In this document: one piece after another, positions 54,948-64,000 of the stretch | Numbering within the stretch: position 1 is the first letter of the stretch | Layout: every line of letters begins with the position of its first letter | NCBI GenBank assembly: GCA_902525035.1 | Contig: CABZFN010000003.1 | Span: forward strand, 1-64,000 | DNA: 64,000 bases | Direction of reading: 5' to 3' | Origin: an uncultured Alphaproteobacteria bacterium | Lineage (GTDB): Bacteria; Pseudomonadota; Alphaproteobacteria; HIMB59; GCA-002718135 | Translations under genes and position numbers: made by a program | Notes under the pieces: generated by a model | Told to the model about the DNA's origin: nothing | What the model saw: the letters and a program-made list of their open reading frames with translations, nothing else | Database searches by the model: none

Positions 54948-56304
54948 ACTCACAATTATTGGAGCTGGTAGTGCTGTTTTTACAAGAAGAATAGTAACCG
55001 ATCTTTTAACTATTGAGCAATTTAAAAATATGGAGATTGCATTACAAGACATTGATCCTGTAAGATTAAAAGCATCACATGATGTAATAGATGTAATTTC
55101 AAAAAAATTAAATATTTCACCTAAAATTACTTCTCATACAGACAGACGAGAATCTTTAATTGGTGCAAACTTTGTTCAAACAACAATTCAAGTTGGAGGA
55201 TATGAACCATCCACAGTTATTGATTTTAAAATTCCTAATGAGTTTGGATTAAAACAAACTATAGCAGATACTCTTGGGATAGGTGGAATAATGAGAGGCC
55301 TACGAACTATTCCAGTTTTACTAGATATTGCAAAAGATATCATGGATATTTGTCCAAATGCTACTTGGTTGCAATACGTAAATCCAATGTGCTCAAACAT
55401 GATTGCAATAAATACTGCTTTTCCAGAAATCAAAGCTATGGGTCTATGTCACTCTGTTCAAGGAACTGCGGAAATGCTAGCAAAAGACTTAGATGAAAAT
55501 ATAAATGATATTGATTATCTTTGTGGCGGTATAAATCATATGGCCTTCTATAAAAAATTTGAAAAGAAAATTAATGGAGATGAAAACGAAGACTTATATC
55601 CTAGATTAAAACAACTAGCAGATAAAATTGTAAATGATGAGGAAATATCTTCAAGAAGTAAAAAAACTGATCATGAATCTAATAAGGTACTTCATGAAAA
55701 AGTAAGATATGAAATTCTTAGACGATTTGGTTACTTCGTAACAGAATCTAGTGAGCACTTTGCTGAATATGTTCCATGGTTCATAAAACAAAATAGAGAT
55801 GACGTCATAAGAAAATACAAGATACCAATAGAAGAGTATATAGATAGATGTAAAAGCAACATTAAACTTTGGAAAGATTTGGAAAAAGATATGACTCCAA
55901 TTTATGATATGCCTCTTAAAAGAAGTAATGAGTACGCATCATTTATAATGGATGGAATTGCAAATAATAAAGAAGTTACTATCAATGCTAATGTTATGAA
56001 TGACAATTTAATTGATAATTTACCAGAAAATTGCTGTGTAGAAGTTCCAATAATAATTAATTCAAAAGGTTATAAACCTCAAAAGTTTGGTAAATTACCA
56101 GAGCAATTAGCTGCTCTAATGCGTACTAATATTAATGTGCAAATACTTACTGCAGAAGCTGCTCTAACAAAAAAAAGAGAGCACATATACCATGCTGCAA
56201 TGCTTGACCCTTTAACAGGTGCAAATCTTACAATTGATGAAATTTATAGCATGACCGATAAGATGATCGAAGCACATAGCAATTATTTACCTCAATATAA
56301 TTAA
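54940..56304 (+). CDS. GH4 family glycoside hydrolase
   Basis: LTIIGAGSAVFTRRIVTDLL, GIGGIMRGLRTIPVLLD, YVNPMCSNMIA, GLCHSVQG, CGGINHMAFY. Confidence 0.9.
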   Translation: MIKLTIIGAGSAVFTRRIVTDLLTIEQFKNMEIALQDIDPVRLKASHDVIDVISKKLNISPKITSHTDRRESLIGANFVQTTIQVGGYEPSTVIDFKIPNEFGLKQTIADTLGIGGIMRGLRTIPVLLDIAKDIMDICPNATWLQYVNPMCSNMIAINTAFPEIKAMGLCHSVQGTAEMLAKDLDENINDIDYLCGGINHMAFYKKFEKKINGDENEDLYPRLKQLADKIVNDEEISSRSKKTDHESNKVLHEKVRYEILRRFGYFVTESSEHFAEYVPWFIKQNRDDVIRKYKIPIEEYIDRCKSNIKLWKDLEKDMTPIYDMPLKRSNEYASFIMDGIANNKEVTINANVMNDNLIDNLPENCCVEVPIIINSKGYKPQKFGKLPEQLAALMRTNINVQILTAEAALTKKREHIYHAAMLDPLTGANLTIDEIYSMTDKMIEAHSNYLPQYN

Positions 56305-57131
56305 TGACTAAATTAACAGTTAAAGATTTATTTGAGAAAAAAGGAAAAGATAAATTAACTGAGTTATATGTAACTAACGCACTAGAAGCATACGCTGCTG
56401 AAAAAGCAGGTATAGATATCCAAATTGTATCATTTAAAAAAGAAACACTAAGAACGGGTGTGCCAACAAATAGATGGTTCAGAGATGCTCATATAAAAGA
56501 TATCAGAGAGGCTGCTCCAAATACTTTTATGTTATTTGGTCTTGGTCAACTTTCATCAACTGAGAAGGCAGTAGATGCAGCGCTAATTGCAAGAGATAAT
56601 GGAGCTGATGCTGTTTATTGTGGAAATAGTCCAAAATATATTGAAGCTCTTCGCAAAGAAGGTTTACCTTCTGTAAGTCATATTGGATTAATTCCCTATA
56701 AAAGTACTTGGACTGGAGGTTTTAAAGCCGTAGGAAAGGACGCTGACTCAGCTTTTAAAGTGTATCAAGATGCTATTGCATATGACAATGCCGGTGCTAT
56801 TGGTCTAGAAGTAGAATGTGTACCTGATAGAGTTGCAGAATTAATTACAAAAAAAGTAAATCTTTTAACACTCTCGATGGGTAGTGGTCCAAATTGCGAT
56901 GTAGAGTTTTTATTTATCCAAGATGTAATTGGAACTAATACTGATCGAATACCTCGTCATGCAAAAGTATTTAAAGATACAAATAAGTCTTATGAAAAAC
57001 TTTTAGATGATACTGTTGAAGGATTAAAAAACTTCATAGATGATGTAAAAACTAAAAAATTTCCAACAACTTCAAATATTGTTCAAATTAAAGATGAGGA
57101 ATTTGAAAAATTTTTAAATAAAGTTGGTTAA
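56304..57131 (+). CDS. divergent PanB (ketopantoate hydroxymethyltransferase)-fold protein
   Basis: HIGLIPYKSTWTGGFKAVGK, IGLEVECVPDRVAELITKKV, IQDVIGTNTDRIPRHAKVF align by eye to PanB, but N-terminal metal-site motifs are absent. Confidence 0.75.
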   Translation: MTKLTVKDLFEKKGKDKLTELYVTNALEAYAAEKAGIDIQIVSFKKETLRTGVPTNRWFRDAHIKDIREAAPNTFMLFGLGQLSSTEKAVDAALIARDNGADAVYCGNSPKYIEALRKEGLPSVSHIGLIPYKSTWTGGFKAVGKDADSAFKVYQDAIAYDNAGAIGLEVECVPDRVAELITKKVNLLTLSMGSGPNCDVEFLFIQDVIGTNTDRIPRHAKVFKDTNKSYEKLLDDTVEGLKNFIDDVKTKKFPTTSNIVQIKDEEFEKFLNKVG

Positions 57132-57955
57132 ATTTTTATAGTTAGTAAATCTTCTCCAATTATTGGATCTTTACCAAAATCTTTTCGAACTATTTTTTTT
57201 AGTTTTGAAATATTAAACTTTGTTGGAACAAAATGAGTTAATACAAGTTTTTTACAATTTGATAATTTTGCAACTTTCCCAACTAGATTGCTTGGCGTGT
57301 GGTATTCTTTTACATTGTGTAAAGTTTTTTTAGTTCTAAGTTTTGAAATCTTATTCATTTCGTATTCAATAAAAACTTCATGTAAAAGAACATCTGAATT
57401 TTGAGCATTAACCATTAAGCTCTCACATGGTCTTGTGTCGCCACTAATTGTTAATTTTTTTTTATCATTAAATAATGAGAACCCATAGGCAAAGGGAACT
57501 GGTTTATGGTCAACTTCGAAATATTTAATCTTTATATCATTAACTTTTATATTACCTTCTTTATTAAATTCATAAACTTTATAATTTAGTGCCTTTGTTG
57601 ATTTTCTTTTTTCATAATCAATTCTTAATTTGCGCTCATCTTTCCAAGCTAAAAAAATTTTATCTATAAATTTTTTTGTACCTTTGGGTCCATATATTTT
57701 CCAGATTGAATTTCTATCAGAATGCCAAGAGGAAATGATGAGTTGATATAAATCTACAACGTGATCTGTATGAAGATGAGTTAGTAATAATGCATCAATT
57801 TCAGCAGAAGAATTTCCACTCTGATTTAATCTTTGAGTTACTCCTGAACCACAATCAACTAAGATTTTTGTTTTTTTTGAATATACTAGATTAGATGAAC
57901 CACATCTTTTATGATTAACAGATGGGCACCCAGTTCCAAGAAGCGTTAACTTCAT
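57128..57955 (-). CDS. MBL-fold metallo-hydrolase (ribonuclease Z-like)
   Basis: LTLLGTGCPSVNHKRCGSSNLV, ILVDCGSG, LLTHLHTDHVVDL, SGDTRPCESL. Confidence 0.9.
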   Translation of the reverse strand: MKLTLLGTGCPSVNHKRCGSSNLVYSKKTKILVDCGSGVTQRLNQSGNSSAEIDALLLTHLHTDHVVDLYQLIISSWHSDRNSIWKIYGPKGTKKFIDKIFLAWKDERKLRIDYEKRKSTKALNYKVYEFNKEGNIKVNDIKIKYFEVDHKPVPFAYGFSLFNDKKKLTISGDTRPCESLMVNAQNSDVLLHEVFIEYEMNKISKLRTKKTLHNVKEYHTPSNLVGKVAKLSNCKKLVLTHFVPTKFNISKLKKIVRKDFGKDPIIGEDLLTIKI

Positions 57956-60114
57956 TATTCATCAAGAAATGTTTTTAACTTTCTGGCTCTGGTAGGATGT
58001 TTTAATTTTCTTAGTGCTTTAGCTTCAATTTGTCTTATTCTTTCTCTGGTCACACTAAATTGTTGACCAACTTCTTCCAAAGTATGATCGCTATTCATAC
58101 CAATTCCAAATCTCATTCTTAAAACTCTCTCTTCTCTTGGGGTTAAGGAAGAAAGTATTCTTGTTGTAGTATCACGTAAAGAACTTTTTACTGCTGCGTC
58201 TATAGGTATAAGAGCATTTTTATCTTCAATAAAATCTCCAAGGGAGCTATCTTCTTCATCACCTACAGGAGTTTCTAAACTTATAGGTTCTTTAGCTATT
58301 TTAAGAACTTTCTTAACTTTATCTAATGGCATATGTAATCTATCAGCTAACTCATTTGGAGTAGGTTCTCTTCCAATCTCAGACATAATCTGCCTAGTTG
58401 TTCTAACTATTTTATTTATTGTTTCGATCATATGAACTGGTATTCTTATTGTTCTTGCTTGATCAGCGATAGATCTTGTTATAGCTTGTCTAATCCACCA
58501 GGTTGCATAAGTTGAAAACTTGTATCCTCTGCGATATTCAAATTTATCAACTGCTTTCATCAAACCAATGTTACCTTCTTGGATGAGATCAAGAAATTGA
58601 AGACCTCTATTAGTATATTTTTTAGCTATAGAAATAACTAATCTTAAATTTGATTCAATCATTTCTTTTTTTGCCCTATTGGCTGATCTTTCACCTTGCT
58701 GTACAGTTCCAACTATTCTTCTAAACTCTGGTAAAGGTAGTTCGGAAGCTGTTTGAATTTCTTTTATCTCTTCAATATTTTTATTAACTTCTATATGATT
58801 CCTATTTATGAACTTTTCCCAATTTTTATCCTTAGTTGCCAGAAGACTTTGTATCCAATTTTTTTCAAAATTAAAATTTAAATATTTTTCAACAAAATCC
58901 TCTCTTTTAACTCCTGCACTTGTAGCCATTCTTAACATCTTTCCTTCTCTCAAAAGTAGTTTTTTATTTAGTTCATAAAGAGCTTCCATTAGAGCTTCAA
59001 TAGTTGTGGAGTTAAAATGAACAGCTTTCATTGCAGAAACCATTTCTTTTTGTATTTTTAAATATTTTTTTTCTAAAGATGCAAAATTTTTTTCATTTTT
59101 TTTATCTGCAATGATTAAATCTTGACTGTGTTTTTGGAGTTTTTTGAATAACTTTGTTATATCATTAAAATCGTTTAATACTTTTGGTTTAAGCTTTTCT
59201 TCCATTGCTGCAAGTGAAACATTAAGACTGTCGTCATCGTCATCATCTTGTTGTTGCTCTTCTTCAGTATTTTCTTCAGTACTTTCTTTATTGTCTTTCT
59301 TTTTTTTATCATCTTCTTTATCATCACCACCATTTTCAATAAGCTTAAGTGTATCTTCTAGTTTTGAATCAGAAATATCTGACATATCGTAAGTAGCTTC
59401 CAAATCAACTATATCTCTTAAAAGCATTGTTCCATCTTTGATTGCATCTTTCCAATTAATAATTGATCTAATCGTCATTGGGCTTTCACAAATTGCCCCA
59501 ATCATTTTTTCTCTTCCTGCTTCTATTCTTTTAGCTATAGCTATTTCACCTTCTCTACTAAGAAGCTCAACTGCCCCCATATCTCTTAAGTATAATCTTA
59601 CTGGGTCATCTGTTTTTCCAGTTTGCTTTTTTTCTTGGTCATCACCTACGTCTTCAGACTTTGCAGTTTGTTCTTTTGCTTGAGCTATTAATTCTTTTGC
59701 CTCATGGTCAGAATGAATTTTAATGTTATTGGAGGTAATAAGATCAATAAATTTTTTAATATTTTCTTCAAGTCTAAATTTTTTAGGAATAGCTTTTTCA
59801 ATGATTTTTTGAGTATATATTCCGTCAATTTTGTGTTTATTAATTAACTTGGTAAAAATTTCTTTTATTTTTTCGTCAAAACCTGAGATTGCTTTTGGGA
59901 TTTTTTTTGACTTATCTCCTTGTGGAGATTTAATTAAAGATTTCTTAGATACTTTTTTCGCAATAGTTTTCTTTGTTTTTTTTATAATTTTTGATTTAGA
60001 TTCTTGGGAGGACTTGGAAATTGATTTCTTTTTGGTTAATTTTTTTTTAACAGAAGTTTTCTTCTTAGGTGCCTTTGTTTTTTTCTTTACAGTTTTTTTC
60101 TTCTTTTTAGCCAT
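57955..60114 (-). CDS. rpoD: RNA polymerase primary sigma factor (sigma70)
   Basis: [108 protein letters not shown]. Confidence 0.98.
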   Translation of the reverse strand: MAKKKKKTVKKKTKAPKKKTSVKKKLTKKKSISKSSQESKSKIIKKTKKTIAKKVSKKSLIKSPQGDKSKKIPKAISGFDEKIKEIFTKLINKHKIDGIYTQKIIEKAIPKKFRLEENIKKFIDLITSNNIKIHSDHEAKELIAQAKEQTAKSEDVGDDQEKKQTGKTDDPVRLYLRDMGAVELLSREGEIAIAKRIEAGREKMIGAICESPMTIRSIINWKDAIKDGTMLLRDIVDLEATYDMSDISDSKLEDTLKLIENGGDDKEDDKKKKDNKESTEENTEEEQQQDDDDDDSLNVSLAAMEEKLKPKVLNDFNDITKLFKKLQKHSQDLIIADKKNEKNFASLEKKYLKIQKEMVSAMKAVHFNSTTIEALMEALYELNKKLLLREGKMLRMATSAGVKREDFVEKYLNFNFEKNWIQSLLATKDKNWEKFINRNHIEVNKNIEEIKEIQTASELPLPEFRRIVGTVQQGERSANRAKKEMIESNLRLVISIAKKYTNRGLQFLDLIQEGNIGLMKAVDKFEYRRGYKFSTYATWWIRQAITRSIADQARTIRIPVHMIETINKIVRTTRQIMSEIGREPTPNELADRLHMPLDKVKKVLKIAKEPISLETPVGDEEDSSLGDFIEDKNALIPIDAAVKSSLRDTTTRILSSLTPREERVLRMRFGIGMNSDHTLEEVGQQFSVTRERIRQIEAKALRKLKHPTRARKLKTFLDE

Positions 60115-60123
60115 AACTTTATT

Positions 60124-61869
60124 TTATAATTCTTCGTAATTATGAAGATTAAAAGTAATATTTTTTAACTCGTCCCACGTCATTGAAGATGAATTAGAAT
60201 CAATATCATCTAGGCTTTTATTTATTTTTTTCAAATTTGAAAGTCTTGTCTTCAAATTATTTATAGATTCTTTAATTTCATTTAAAACTTCCTCAGAATC
60301 ATAATCTAAGCGTACATAAGGGAATAGTTGAAATATACTATTATCCTTGGTTTTCTGATAAATTTCAGACATTTTAGTTGGGAAAATATCAGTATTAATA
60401 TCATCTATATGAACCTCAAAAAACTGTGATTTATGAATAAAATTTAAAAATTCAGTCTGATCATCATTTAATAATTCAGAAGCTATCAACAGCGGGAAGA
60501 TCTCTTGTCTTAAATTCATATGATATAAATAGGCTGTAAGAAAAGAGTAGATTTGTTTATCTTTTAATGAAATTGTTTTTGGAATAATTTTAATCGATTG
60601 TTTTTTACTAGAAAATGATCTTAGTTTTTGGAAAAATAAAGATTTAAATTCACTTTTGTAAAAATATTTTATTTTACTATCTTTTATATTGCTGACTAAT
60701 TCATCAATATAGTTATCAAATATAACTTTATTATCAGATTTTTGTAAATCAATTGATTTTGATGATTCTTGAAAAATAAAATCTACAATTGAAAGTGGAT
60801 TTTTTAAATATGTTGCAAATTTGCTTAAAGAATATTCATTTATGAAGGTATCAGGATCATATTCATTTGGTAAAATAATAAATTGTAATAATTTTGAAGG
60901 AGTTAAGTAAGGTAATGACATAATAGCACTTTTAAAAGAAGCTTTTAAACCTGATGAATCTCCATCAAACATCAATGTTGGTTTATTTACATATTTCCAT
61001 GATAATAAAAGATGGCTATCAGTTAAAGAGGTTCCAAGTGGAGCTACAGCTGTTTTAATATTTTTGTCATACAAACTTATAACATCCATATAACCCTCAC
61101 AAATTAACATATTTTTTTTTGATCTTATGGTTTGTTTAGCATTAAAAAGATTATACAAAATATTTCTTTTTTTAAAAAAATTACTTTCAGGAGAATTAAT
61201 ATATTTGGGATTTGAATTATCTAATACTCTTCCTCCAAATCCAACAATTTTTCCATATTCATTTGTAATTGGAAAAATAAGTCTATTATAAAAAAAATCA
61301 CGTATCTTATTATTTTTATCAAGTTTCACTACATTACTTTCAAGCAGTTCTTTATCTTCAAAATCTTGTTCTTTCAGAAATTGATATAGAGTTTGTTTTG
61401 AACTAGAAGAAAATCCTAACTTAAAATATTTAATAGTCTCCTCTGATAAATTTCTTTTATTTAAATATCTTTGACAATTTTTATTTGTCTGTAGATTATC
61501 TTGAAACCATTTTGTCGAAATTTCTAATATTTTATAAATTTTATCATTTTTTTTATTGATATTTGTATCAAAATTATCAACTATTCTAATACCAACTCTT
61601 TGAGCTAATTCTTTTACTGCATCAGGGAATGAAAAATTATAAAGCTCTGTGTATATAGTAAATATATCTCCTTTAGCCCCGCATCCAAAACAGTAATAGG
61701 AACCTAAATCATCATTTATTTTGCAGGAAGGAGTTTTTTCATCATGAAAAGGACAACAACACCAACTATCCTTTCCTTTTTTTATGACTTTTGTTTTTTT
61801 TTCTATTTCTTGTGAAAGAAGAATTTTAGATTTTATTAATTCAAGATCAGTTTTTGAAAATGACATCAT
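60124..61869 (-). CDS. dnaG: DNA primase
   Basis: CCCPFHDEKTPSCKINDDLGSYYCFGCGAKGDIFT zinc finger, EGYMDVISLY, FDGDSSGLKAS toprim. Confidence 0.96.
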   Translation of the reverse strand: MMSFSKTDLELIKSKILLSQEIEKKTKVIKKGKDSWCCCPFHDEKTPSCKINDDLGSYYCFGCGAKGDIFTIYTELYNFSFPDAVKELAQRVGIRIVDNFDTNINKKNDKIYKILEISTKWFQDNLQTNKNCQRYLNKRNLSEETIKYFKLGFSSSSKQTLYQFLKEQDFEDKELLESNVVKLDKNNKIRDFFYNRLIFPITNEYGKIVGFGGRVLDNSNPKYINSPESNFFKKRNILYNLFNAKQTIRSKKNMLICEGYMDVISLYDKNIKTAVAPLGTSLTDSHLLLSWKYVNKPTLMFDGDSSGLKASFKSAIMSLPYLTPSKLLQFIILPNEYDPDTFINEYSLSKFATYLKNPLSIVDFIFQESSKSIDLQKSDNKVIFDNYIDELVSNIKDSKIKYFYKSEFKSLFFQKLRSFSSKKQSIKIIPKTISLKDKQIYSFLTAYLYHMNLRQEIFPLLIASELLNDDQTEFLNFIHKSQFFEVHIDDINTDIFPTKMSEIYQKTKDNSIFQLFPYVRLDYDSEEVLNEIKESINNLKTRLSNLKKINKSLDDIDSNSSSMTWDELKNITFNLHNYEEL

Positions 61870-62321
61870 TTGCCCAGTAAAGATTTAGCTAATTTTCCAA
61901 CTAGACCCATATCTATTTTTCCAGTATATTTTTCCTTTATTATTTTCATAAGCGCACCCATTTCTTTGAGTGATGTATAATTATTTTCTTGAATTATATT
62001 CTTTATGACCAATGTTGTTTCATCTTCATCCATTTGTTTGGGTAAAAACACCTCTATTATTTTGATTTCATTTAGTTCATTATCAATAAGATCATTCCGA
62101 TTCGCTTTTTCAAAAGCTTCTATTGAATCTTTTCTTTGTTTCACTAAACTTTGAAGTAAACTTAAAATATCAGAATCGGTCAAAGCATCTTGCTTACCTC
62201 TTAGAGAAATTTCCTTATCTTTAATTGCACTCTTTATTAATCGTAAAGTATTTATGGAATTAGTGTCTTTTTCTTTGATAGAATTGTTGTAATGACTTTC
62301 AATTTTATCTTTTAAGCTCAT
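61866..62321 (-). CDS. GatB/YqeY domain-containing protein
   Basis: NTLRLIKSAIKDKEI, LVKQRKDSIEAFEKANR, IIEVFLPKQMDEDE, MGALMKIIKEKYTGKIDM. Confidence 0.9.
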   Translation of the reverse strand: MSLKDKIESHYNNSIKEKDTNSINTLRLIKSAIKDKEISLRGKQDALTDSDILSLLQSLVKQRKDSIEAFEKANRNDLIDNELNEIKIIEVFLPKQMDEDETTLVIKNIIQENNYTSLKEMGALMKIIKEKYTGKIDMGLVGKLAKSLLGK

Positions 62322-62441
62322 ATTTTTTCACTTTCTAATAAATTTAATTTAATAATATAATTCTTCTTTTTAATTTCAACTAATCCTTGACTACATTGTT
62401 ATAAATGCCTACTAACTATCATTTTGCTTCATCAAAATATA

Positions 62442-63611
62442 ATGGAAGTTTTAAAAAAAATACTACATATACACAATAAAACCGCAGCTCTCGTATTAGA
62501 AAATGGTGAAATCTTATGGGGTTATGGATTAGGAGAGAAAAAGGCTGCCGTAGGTGAGCTTTGTTTTAATACTTCTCAAACAGGCTATCAAGAAGCGCTA
62601 TCTGATCCATCATATACAAAACAGATCATTACATTTACTTTTCCTCATGTTGGAATTGTAGGTACAAATCAAGAAGATCAAGAGTCAAAAAAAATCTACG
62701 CTGATGGATGTGTAATAAATCAGCCATTATCAGAATATTCAAGTTGGAGAGCAGAAAATGACTTAAATTCATATTTTTTAAAAAACAAAATTCCATGTAT
62801 TTTTGGAATTGACACTAGATACTTAACTAAGAAATTATCTGTTGAGGGAGCTAAGAAGGCAGCAATTATTCACTTTGGAAAAGGTGAAAATAAAATTGAA
62901 AAACTTAAAACTCAAATTAATGAATGGAAAGGTCTTCAAAATCTAGATTTGGCTGGGATAGTATCGACAGAGCAAAACTATAATTGGAACAAAGGAATAT
63001 GGCAGAGTGATAAATCAATTAAAAGCAAATTTAAATATAATGTCACCTGTTTAGACTTTGGAATCAAAAATAATATTTTGAGAAATTTTAATGAATTTAA
63101 TCTTAAGCCAACAGTATTAAACTTATTTTCTAGCTACGAAAAAATAATCGAAACTAATCCCTCAGGAATTTTTTTATCAAACGGCCCTGGTGATCCTTAT
63201 GCCACAGGCAGTAAAATAGTTGATGTGATTAAAAAATTAATTGATGATAATATTCCAATATTTGGAATATGTTTAGGGCATCAAATTTTAGGATTGGCAT
63301 TAAACGCAAAAACTAAAAAAATGTTTCAGGGTCACAGAGGTTCCAACCATCCCGTTAAAAATCTTACATCGGGCATTGTTGAAATTACTTCACAAAATCA
63401 CGGTTTTGAAGTTGATAGAGATAGTTTTAGCAAAGATATAATTGAAACTCATGTTTCACTATTTGACGGGACTAATGAAGGTTTAAGACATAAGCATTTG
63501 CCAGTATTTAGTGTTCAATATCATCCAGAGGCATCACCTGGTCCACACGATAGTCATTATTTGTTTGAAGAATTTTATAAACTTATTGAGAAAAATGCCG
63601 AAAAGAACTGA
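62442..63611 (+). CDS. carA: carbamoyl-phosphate synthase small subunit
   Basis: [50 protein letters not shown]; start likely ATG at 62442 rather than TTG 62424. Confidence 0.97.
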   Translation: MEVLKKILHIHNKTAALVLENGEILWGYGLGEKKAAVGELCFNTSQTGYQEALSDPSYTKQIITFTFPHVGIVGTNQEDQESKKIYADGCVINQPLSEYSSWRAENDLNSYFLKNKIPCIFGIDTRYLTKKLSVEGAKKAAIIHFGKGENKIEKLKTQINEWKGLQNLDLAGIVSTEQNYNWNKGIWQSDKSIKSKFKYNVTCLDFGIKNNILRNFNEFNLKPTVLNLFSSYEKIIETNPSGIFLSNGPGDPYATGSKIVDVIKKLIDDNIPIFGICLGHQILGLALNAKTKKMFQGHRGSNHPVKNLTSGIVEITSQNHGFEVDRDSFSKDIIETHVSLFDGTNEGLRHKHLPVFSVQYHPEASPGPHDSHYLFEEFYKLIEKNAEKN

Positions 63612-64000
63612 TATAAATAAAATATTAATAGTAGGTGCAGGTCCTATAGTTATTGGTCAAGCTTGTGAATTTGATTACTCGGGTGCTCAGGCATGTAAGT
63701 CTCTCAAAGATGAAGGTTACAAAATTGTATTAATTAATTCAAATCCTGCAACAATAATGACTGATCCAGAATTAGCTGATCAAACTTATATTGAACCTAT
63801 AACTAGAGAATTTGTAGAAAAAATAATTGAAATCGAAAAACCAGATGCTCTTCTACCAACTATGGGAGGGCAAACTGCTTTAAACGTTTCGATGGAACTT
63901 TTTAATAATCGTATACTTGAAAAACACGGAGTAAAAATGATTGGAGCTAATCCAACAGCAATAGAATTAGCTGAGGACAGGCAAAAATTTAAAGATGCAA
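63595..64000 (+). CDS. carB: carbamoyl-phosphate synthase large subunit (5' portion, truncated by window end)
   Basis: ATG at 63595 overlapping car[36 protein letters not shown]...[25 protein letters not shown]. Confidence 0.96.
   Translation, partial: MPKRTDINKILIVGAGPIVIGQACEFDYSGAQACKSLKDEGYKIVLINSNPATIMTDPELADQTYIEPITREFVEKIIEIEKPDALLPTMGGQTALNVSMELFNNRILEKHGVKMIGANPTAIELAEDRQKFKDA

Noticed and set aside
28432-57131. Prophage or integrative element hypothesis for the carbohydrate island
   Set aside because: No integrase, transposase, phage gene or tRNA-derived direct repeat was seen; the region reads as ordinary metabolic operons.
59144-60139. ORFs 59144..59392, 59438..59683 and 59831..60139 (+)
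   Set aside because: Antisense shadows of charged low-complexity stretches in rpoD.

Overview
AT-rich window with alphaproteobacterial gene order, probably a streamlined marine lineage (taxonomy is inference). Left part (about 0.1-28.4 kb) is core genome: gpmA, fumC, a complete dcw cell-wall/division cluster on the minus strand (mraZ-rsmH-ftsL-ftsI-murE-murF-mraY-murD-ftsW-murG-murC-murB-ddl-ftsQ-ftsA-ftsZ-lpxC), RNase P RNA, an amidase, bamD-ligA, uvrD/pcrA, and mlaA/mlaC-like genes. Middle part (about 28.4-57.1 kb) is an accessory carbohydrate island: GH1, two GH4 enzymes, two CUT1 sugar ABC systems (one with a fused two-domain permease), one family-5 oligosaccharide/peptide ABC system, Gfo/Idh/MocA oxidoreductases, a TIM-barrel isomerase, a class II aldolase, three PhyH-type dioxygenases, a flavin-dependent tryptophan-halogenase-family protein, a PanB-like protein and a CAT-anticodon tRNA. 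Right part returns to core genes: MBL-fold hydrolase, rpoD, dnaG, yqeY-like, carA and a truncated carB. Best leads: (1) two PhyH paralogues with HSG where canonical enzymes have HxD (the substitution seen in Fe/2OG halogenases), beside a flavin-dependent halogenase homologue; (2) a PanB-fold protein that appears to have lost its metal ligands, translationally coupled to a GH4 and a canonical-HxD PhyH; (3) a natural MalF-MalG type permease fusion without a local ATPase; (4) three unrelated perfect hairpins at the three binding-protein/permease junctions; (5) a terminator-like hairpin ending 5 nt before the lpxC start codon. All calls come from reading the sequence and translations; no database search was run.
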